Shown piece by piece: positions 60,075-64,000 of a DNA stretch of 64,000 nucleotides. How positions within the stretch are numbered: the first letter of the stretch is position 1; every line of letters begins with the position of its first letter. The position numbers and the translations under genes were made by a program. The notes under the pieces are model-generated. The model searched no databases and was not told the origin of the DNA. It saw only the letters and a list, made by a program, of their open reading frames with translations. The stretch is from contig JAFPWU010000010.1 in NCBI GenBank assembly GCA_017412715.1, forward strand, positions 62,001 through 126,000. The letters are read 5' to 3'. This stretch comes from Clostridia bacterium (lineage in GTDB: Bacteria; Bacillota; Clostridia; Christensenellales; Aristaeellaceae).

Positions 60075-61400
60075 TTATAGCTCCGTAACTCCCTCCGAAG
60101 TGACCAGGGCGTAGAAGCTCCTTCCCCGTCCGCAGGGAGCGTCGCTCCACCGGATCGCTCCGCGGATGGCGGCCTCCGCCGCCTGGGCTTCCGCCTCGCT
60201 GCGGGCATGCAGGTCGCACAGGGGGGTGTCCGCCGTCACATGGTCCCCCAGCCGAACCCGCAGCACAAAGCCCACGGAATAATCGATGGCATCCTCCTTC
60301 CAGAGGCGGCCCGCCCCCATGGCCTGGGCTGCGGAGCCGAGGGCCATGGTATCCATGGCGGAGATGTATCCCTCCCGGCCGCAGCAGACCGTCTTTCTCA
60401 CCGGGGCCTGGGGCAGCAGACTCACGTCCTCGCACACGGCGGGATTCCCGCCCTGGGCCGCGATCATTTCCTTCATTTTCCGCAGCCCGGCGCCGCTTTC
60501 CAGGGCCTCCTCCAGCAGGCGGACGCCTTCCTCATGCGTTTCCGTCTTCCGCGCCAGCATCAGCATCAGGCCCCCCAGGGTCAGGGAAACCTCCTTCAGT
60601 TCTCCCCCCGCCCGGCCGGACAGGATATCGATGGCTTCCTTGACCTCCAGAGCGTTTCCCACATGGGTGCCCAGGGGCTGATCCATCCCGCTGATCAGCG
60701 CCACGGTGGGCTTGCCGGCCTGATTGCCCACCCGGACCATCAGCTCCGCCAGATGGAGGCTGTCCTCCAGCCGCTGCATCAGAGCGCCGGACCCGGTCTT
60801 TACATCCAGCACGATCGCGTCCGACCCGGCCGCCAGCTTTTTGGACAGGATGGAGGAAACCATCAGGGGCATGGAATCCACCGTGGAGGTTACGTCCCGA
60901 AGCGCGTAGAGGGTCCGGTCCGCCGGGGCAAGATGCCCGGTCTGGCCCACCACCGCCAGGCCCGTTTCCCGGACCTGGCGGAGAAACTCCTCCTCCGTCA
61001 GGGAGACCCGCAGCCCGGGAATGGACTCCAGCTTGTCCAGCGTTCCGCCCGTATGCCCCAGTCCCCGGCCGCTCATCTTCGCCACCGGCACGCCGCAGGC
61101 CGCCACCAGGGGGGCCAGCACCAGGGTGGTGGTGTCCCCCACCCCGCCGGTAGAATGCTTGTCCACCTTGATGCCCGGAATGGAGGAAAGATCCGCCACA
61201 TCCCCGCTGTCCCGCATCGCCAGGGTCAGCCGGGTGGTCTCCGCGTCGGTCATCCCGTTCAGACGAATGGCCATCAGCAGCGCGGCCAGCTGATAGTCCG
61301 GGACGGATTTCTCCGCGGCCGCCCGGGCAAAGAACCGGATCTCCTCCTCTGTCAGCTCCTTCCCCAGCTTTTTCCTCTCGATGATCTGCAGCATGGTCAT
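60075..61400 (-). CDS. Pyrimidine-nucleoside (thymidine) phosphorylase
   Basis: The 441-residue protein has the family core VDKHSTGGVGDTTTLVLAP (about 79-97), SGRGLGHTGGTLDKLES, VDSMPLMVSSILSKK and KTGSGA. It cleaves pyrimidine nucleosides to base and sugar-1-phosphate. The short leader following the yebC terminator contains no clear promoter. Thymidine or pyrimidine-nucleoside specificity cannot be decided by eye. Confidence 0.93.
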   Translation of the reverse strand: MTMLQIIERKKLGKELTEEEIRFFARAAAEKSVPDYQLAALLMAIRLNGMTDAETTRLTLAMRDSGDVADLSSIPGIKVDKHSTGGVGDTTTLVLAPLVAACGVPVAKMSGRGLGHTGGTLDKLESIPGLRVSLTEEEFLRQVRETGLAVVGQTGHLAPADRTLYALRDVTSTVDSMPLMVSSILSKKLAAGSDAIVLDVKTGSGALMQRLEDSLHLAELMVRVGNQAGKPTVALISGMDQPLGTHVGNALEVKEAIDILSGRAGGELKEVSLTLGGLMLMLARKTETHEEGVRLLEEALESGAGLRKMKEMIAAQGGNPAVCEDVSLLPQAPVRKTVCCGREGYISAMDTMALGSAAQAMGAGRLWKEDAIDYSVGFVLRVRLGDHVTADTPLCDLHARSEAEAQAAEAAIRGAIRWSDAPCGRGRSFYALVTSEGVTEL

Positions 61401-61423
61401 GGTTTCCGTCCCTCCCTTATTTC

Positions 61424-61453
61424 AAAAAAGCCGATGCCCTTTCAGGCATCGGC
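61424..61453 (-). terminator. Rho-independent terminator after yebC
   Basis: GCCGATGCC and GGCATCGGC pair around a 6-nt loop, followed by six T on the minus strand. Confidence 0.9.
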
Positions 61454-61466
61454 AGACGAGCAGGAT

Positions 61467-62213
61467 TCAGTCCTCCTCTTCCTCCTCGGGCAGCTCCGCG
61501 TTATGGTATACGTTCTGAACGTCGTCGCTCTCTTCCAGCAGATCCAGCATCTTCTGAATCTTCTCCAGGGTCTCCGGATCGGAGACGGCCACCGTATTCT
61601 GGGGAATCTTCTGGATGTCCGCGCTCAGGAAAGTCAGCCCCTGCTGTTCCAGGGCTTCCCGGACCTTGCTGAACTCGTTGGGATCCGTCAGGATCTCCAC
61701 CACGTCATCATCCGGCCTCACATCCTCCGCCCCGGCGTCCAGAGCCATCATCATCAGCTCGTCCTCGTCCATGCCGGGGGTCCGCTCCACGACCAGCACC
61801 CCGTGGGTATCAAACATGAAGCCTACGGAACCGGTCGTCCCCAGGTTTCCGCCGTACTTGGCGAAGCAGTGACGGATGTCGCTGGCCGTGCGGTTCCGGT
61901 TATCGGAGATGGTATCCACGATCACCGCCACGCCGCCGGGAGCATATCCCTCATACGTGATCTCTTCGTAAACCACGTTGCTCAGCTCGCCGCTGGCCTT
62001 CTTGATGGAGCGCTGGATATTATCGTTGGGCATGTTGTTCGCCTTCGCCTTGGCGATCACGTCCCGCAGCTTGCCGTTGGACTCGGGATTGGCGCCCCCC
62101 TCCCGGACGGCGATGGCAATCTCCCGGCCGATCTTCGTAAAAATCGCGCCGCGCTGCGCGTCAGCCTTGCCCTTTTTTGCCTGAATATTGTGCCACTTGG
62201 AATGTCCGGACAT
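61467..62213 (-). CDS. yebC: YebC/PmpR-family DNA-binding regulator
   Basis: The 248-residue protein starts [19 protein letters not shown] and has [19 protein letters not shown] and [16 protein letters not shown] segments typical of YebC. Proteins of this family act as transcriptional regulators or ribosome-associated translation factors. It is followed by a strong terminator and preceded by its own promoter, so it is monocistronic. Confidence 0.94.
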   Translation of the reverse strand: MSGHSKWHNIQAKKGKADAQRGAIFTKIGREIAIAVREGGANPESNGKLRDVIAKAKANNMPNDNIQRSIKKASGELSNVVYEEITYEGYAPGGVAVIVDTISDNRNRTASDIRHCFAKYGGNLGTTGSVGFMFDTHGVLVVERTPGMDEDELMMMALDAGAEDVRPDDDVVEILTDPNEFSKVREALEQQGLTFLSADIQKIPQNTVAVSDPETLEKIQKMLDLLEESDDVQNVYHNAELPEEEEED

Positions 62214-62251
62214 GGTATTCCCTCCAACCTCAACCAGATTTAAACACGGGG

Positions 62252-62281
62252 ATTATATCATTCTCCCCGAAGGCCCGTCAA
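62252..62281 (-). promoter_or_regulatory. Promoter for yebC
   Basis: TTGACG (62276-62281), 18-nt spacer, TATAAT (62252-62257) on the minus strand. The TGA in the -35 is the stop codon of the Mbeg1-like gene. The leader to the ATG is about 30 nt. Confidence 0.72.
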
Positions 62282-63432
62282 GAAAAAGATGCGGTTTCTC
62301 CGGCCTCCTCCGGGGCTGCCTCCGTCCGTTTCTCCTCCGGCTTCGGCTCCTGCTTTCTCAGATGATACCGGTCCGCCACGCTGCCGAAGCCCAGGGAGAT
62401 GAAGAGCCCCGCCAGCCTGGCCAGCCCGCGCCGCGCCTCCGCGCTCATTTCCCGGGTTCCCTTCGCCATCCCGGACAGAGTCCGCAGCGGATCCACCTTC
62501 ATCTCCGTAAAGTTGGAGGATTTGGAATTCTCCAGCAGGGCGAAGAGGGTATCCACCATCTCTCCCCTTTCCTCCCGTTCCGTCTGCTCCAGCAGGCCGT
62601 GGAGGGTTTCGCTGATCACTTCCGCGTTGGCGTCGATCTTTTCAACGGTTTCAAACTGCGTGCCGCGAACCTGCCAGGTCAGGGGGTCATGCTGCATGAT
62701 CCCGCTGGCGTCCGCTTTCACCACCGTATATTTCCGGTGGTATTCCATCATCATGCCCACGATGCAGGTCTGAGGAACGACGGAGCGGATCCGGTCCACC
62801 ACCCGGGCGTACCCTTCGCTCCCGAAGACGGTGGGATCCATCCCCGGCCCGTCAAAGGAGTCTATTTCAATCAGCCGGTCCTGCACCTCCGGCCGGCAGC
62901 AGGCCGCGGCGTAGGCCGCAAGATTTCCGCCCTTGCTGTGGCCCACCACGCGGATGGGCCTCTCGTCCAGCTCGGCCGCCCGCTCCAGATAGAAGACGGC
63001 CGCCTCCTGGGCGGGAACCGCGGTCTGCCAGGACATGTTGAGGTCTTCCTTCCATCCCACCAGGGTGCCGTCCGTTCCCCGGAACCCGATGCACAGGGTG
63101 CCGTCCGGCATGTCGTAGCAGGTGGCGGAGAACTGCAGCTCCTGCTCCTCATCCGTCAGGGAGATGAAATGGTGCATGCGGACGGAGCCGAAGCGATGGG
63201 TGTCCGCCATGGCCAGGAACTGGGCCTTCCGTCCGTCAAAATTCGCCACAATCGTATCCTGCATCAGCTCCAGCCGTTTCGCCTCCGCCAGCGTCCAGCC
63301 CCGCGGATCGTCGATGCCCCGGAAGTTCAGATAGCATAGATTGGACATGCTCAGGGCGTCGACGGCATTCCAGGGAGAAAGATCAAACCCGAGGTCTCCC
63401 CGCCAGGCGAAATAATCCATCAGATTGGCCAT
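62278..63432 (-). CDS. Mbeg1-like (DUF2974) alpha/beta hydrolase
   Basis: The 384-residue protein has the lipase-type nucleophile elbow VVGHSKGGNLA (Ser about residue 166), CIGFRGTDGTLVGWKEDLNM before it, and the EIDSFDGPGMD segment after. This is the Mbeg1-like/DUF2974 family of predicted lipases. No signal peptide is seen. The C-terminal 60 residues are charged. It follows FtsK/SpoIIIE by 24 nt. Confidence 0.85.
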   Translation of the reverse strand: MANLMDYFAWRGDLGFDLSPWNAVDALSMSNLCYLNFRGIDDPRGWTLAEAKRLELMQDTIVANFDGRKAQFLAMADTHRFGSVRMHHFISLTDEEQELQFSATCYDMPDGTLCIGFRGTDGTLVGWKEDLNMSWQTAVPAQEAAVFYLERAAELDERPIRVVGHSKGGNLAAYAAACCRPEVQDRLIEIDSFDGPGMDPTVFGSEGYARVVDRIRSVVPQTCIVGMMMEYHRKYTVVKADASGIMQHDPLTWQVRGTQFETVEKIDANAEVISETLHGLLEQTEREERGEMVDTLFALLENSKSSNFTEMKVDPLRTLSGMAKGTREMSAEARRGLARLAGLFISLGFGSVADRYHLRKQEPKPEEKRTEAAPEEAGETASFS

Positions 63433-63456
63433 GTGTTTTCCATCCTTTCTTCCGGT

Positions 63457-64000
63457 TTACGCCGGCGTCTCCGTCTTCATCTGTTCCCACTGCTCCCGGG
63501 TAATCAGGCATTTCCGGGGCTTGCTGCCGTCCTTGGCGGAGATGATGCCCCGGGCCTCCAGCTCGTCCGTCAGACGGCCGGCCCGGGCATAGCCCACCTT
63601 CAGCCGCCGCTGCAGGGTGGAGGTGGAAATCTGTCCGTCGGAGATGGCATATTCCACCGCCTGCTCGAAGAGCCCGGAATCGGAGCTCTCGCTTTCCGCG
63701 GCGCCGCCGATCATATCCATGCCGGGCTGATCCTCCTGGCCCCGGCTCAGCTGCTCCAGCTTGTCCAGCACCTCCGGATCGTAGGCGCTGGGGTTGGCCT
63801 GGCGCACGTGGTCCGCGATGCGGTTCACTTCCTCATCGGAAAGGAAGCAGCCCTGCACCCGGGTGGGCGCGAAGGAACCGGTGGGCAGATAGAGCATGTC
63901 GCCCCAGCCCAGCAGCTGCTCGGACCCGTTCCGGTCCAGAATGGTCCGGGAGTCCACATAGCTGGCGGTCTTGAAGGCAATCCGGCTGGGAATATTGGCC
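63457..64000 (-). CDS. DNA translocase FtsK/SpoIIIE, C-terminal end (5' end beyond window)
   Basis: Only the last 180 residues are present, starting before the right edge. They include IPSRIAFKTASYVDSRTILD, LLGWGDMLYLP, the RVQGCFLSDEEVNRI hinge, and the C-terminal gamma domain (about 63620-63470: SISTSTLQRR-like, RAGRLTDELEARGII) that reads KOPS/SRS polarity signals. Chromosome segregation at the septum. No start codon is visible. Confidence 0.93.
   Translation of the reverse strand, partial: ANIPSRIAFKTASYVDSRTILDRNGSEQLLGWGDMLYLPTGSFAPTRVQGCFLSDEEVNRIADHVRQANPSAYDPEVLDKLEQLSRGQEDQPGMDMIGGAAESESSDSGLFEQAVEYAISDGQISTSTLQRRLKVGYARAGRLTDELEARGIISAKDGSKPRKCLITREQWEQMKTETPA

Overview
The window is GC-rich DNA (coding regions look roughly 60% G+C) from a low-redundancy bacterial chromosome. 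The gene set points to a monoderm member of the Bacillota, most likely a gut- or rumen-type Clostridia: FtsK/SpoIIIE, RecD2, YitT, a YtrA-type GntR/ABC locus, an LplB/LplC-type sugar transporter with a YesM/YesN-type two-component system, L,D-transpeptidase, proteins with tandem peptidoglycan-binding repeats, and near-consensus sigma-A promoters with strong Shine-Dalgarno sites. Use of GTG and TTG starts is frequent. I saw no rRNA, tRNA, CRISPR array, transposase or phage gene. The genus is not claimed.

Layout. 0-5.4 kb: a truncated membrane-anchored beta-propeller protein, then rightward recD2 and an RluA-type pseudouridine synthase. 5.5-17.7 kb: leftward housekeeping and envelope genes in two units. 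One starts at a perfect TTGACA-17-TATAAT promoter: L,D-transpeptidase, asnA, a phosphodiester glycosidase, an Lgt-like protein, pth, mfd and comF. The other starts inside the comF stop codon: aspartate kinase, rmlD and lspA. 17.8-37.1 kb: a long leftward series. It holds a cupin ketoisomerase, a split EamA pair, an FAD oxidoreductase, a radical SAM/SPASM protein, two large polytopic membrane proteins (surface-glycan flavour), RNA methyltransferases, a secreted barnase-type RNase, a lipoprotein with five peptidoglycan-binding repeats, Mrp, a DUF5711-like protein, proS, plsX, acpP, rnc, and an 818-residue SH3/peptidoglycan-binding protein. 37.2-39.1 kb: a surface protein with beta-sandwich repeats.

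39.4-46.6 kb: a sugar-uptake island with response regulator, histidine kinase, solute-binding protein, two permeases and a PhnP-like metallo-hydrolase. A pair of direct repeats upstream is a likely operator. 47-50.7 kb: rightward gpmI and an unusual ankyrin-GH43 fusion. 50.8-54.9 kb: a candidate small RNA, a YitT protein and a GH106-like glycoside hydrolase. 55-58.9 kb: a GntR/ABC operon ending in an orphan OmpR-type winged helix. 59-64 kb: azlCD, pyrimidine-nucleoside phosphorylase, yebC, an Mbeg1-like hydrolase and the C-terminal end of FtsK/SpoIIIE.

The most distinctive non-coding signals are three. (1) A dispersed intergenic repeat of about 110 bp with fold-back structure, present in two full copies and several partial ones. 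(2) A perfect orphan promoter at 50.92-50.95 kb that feeds a 108-nt hairpin-and-T-run unit with no gene. (3) Promoters whose -35 or -10 hexamer contains the stop codon of the gene upstream.
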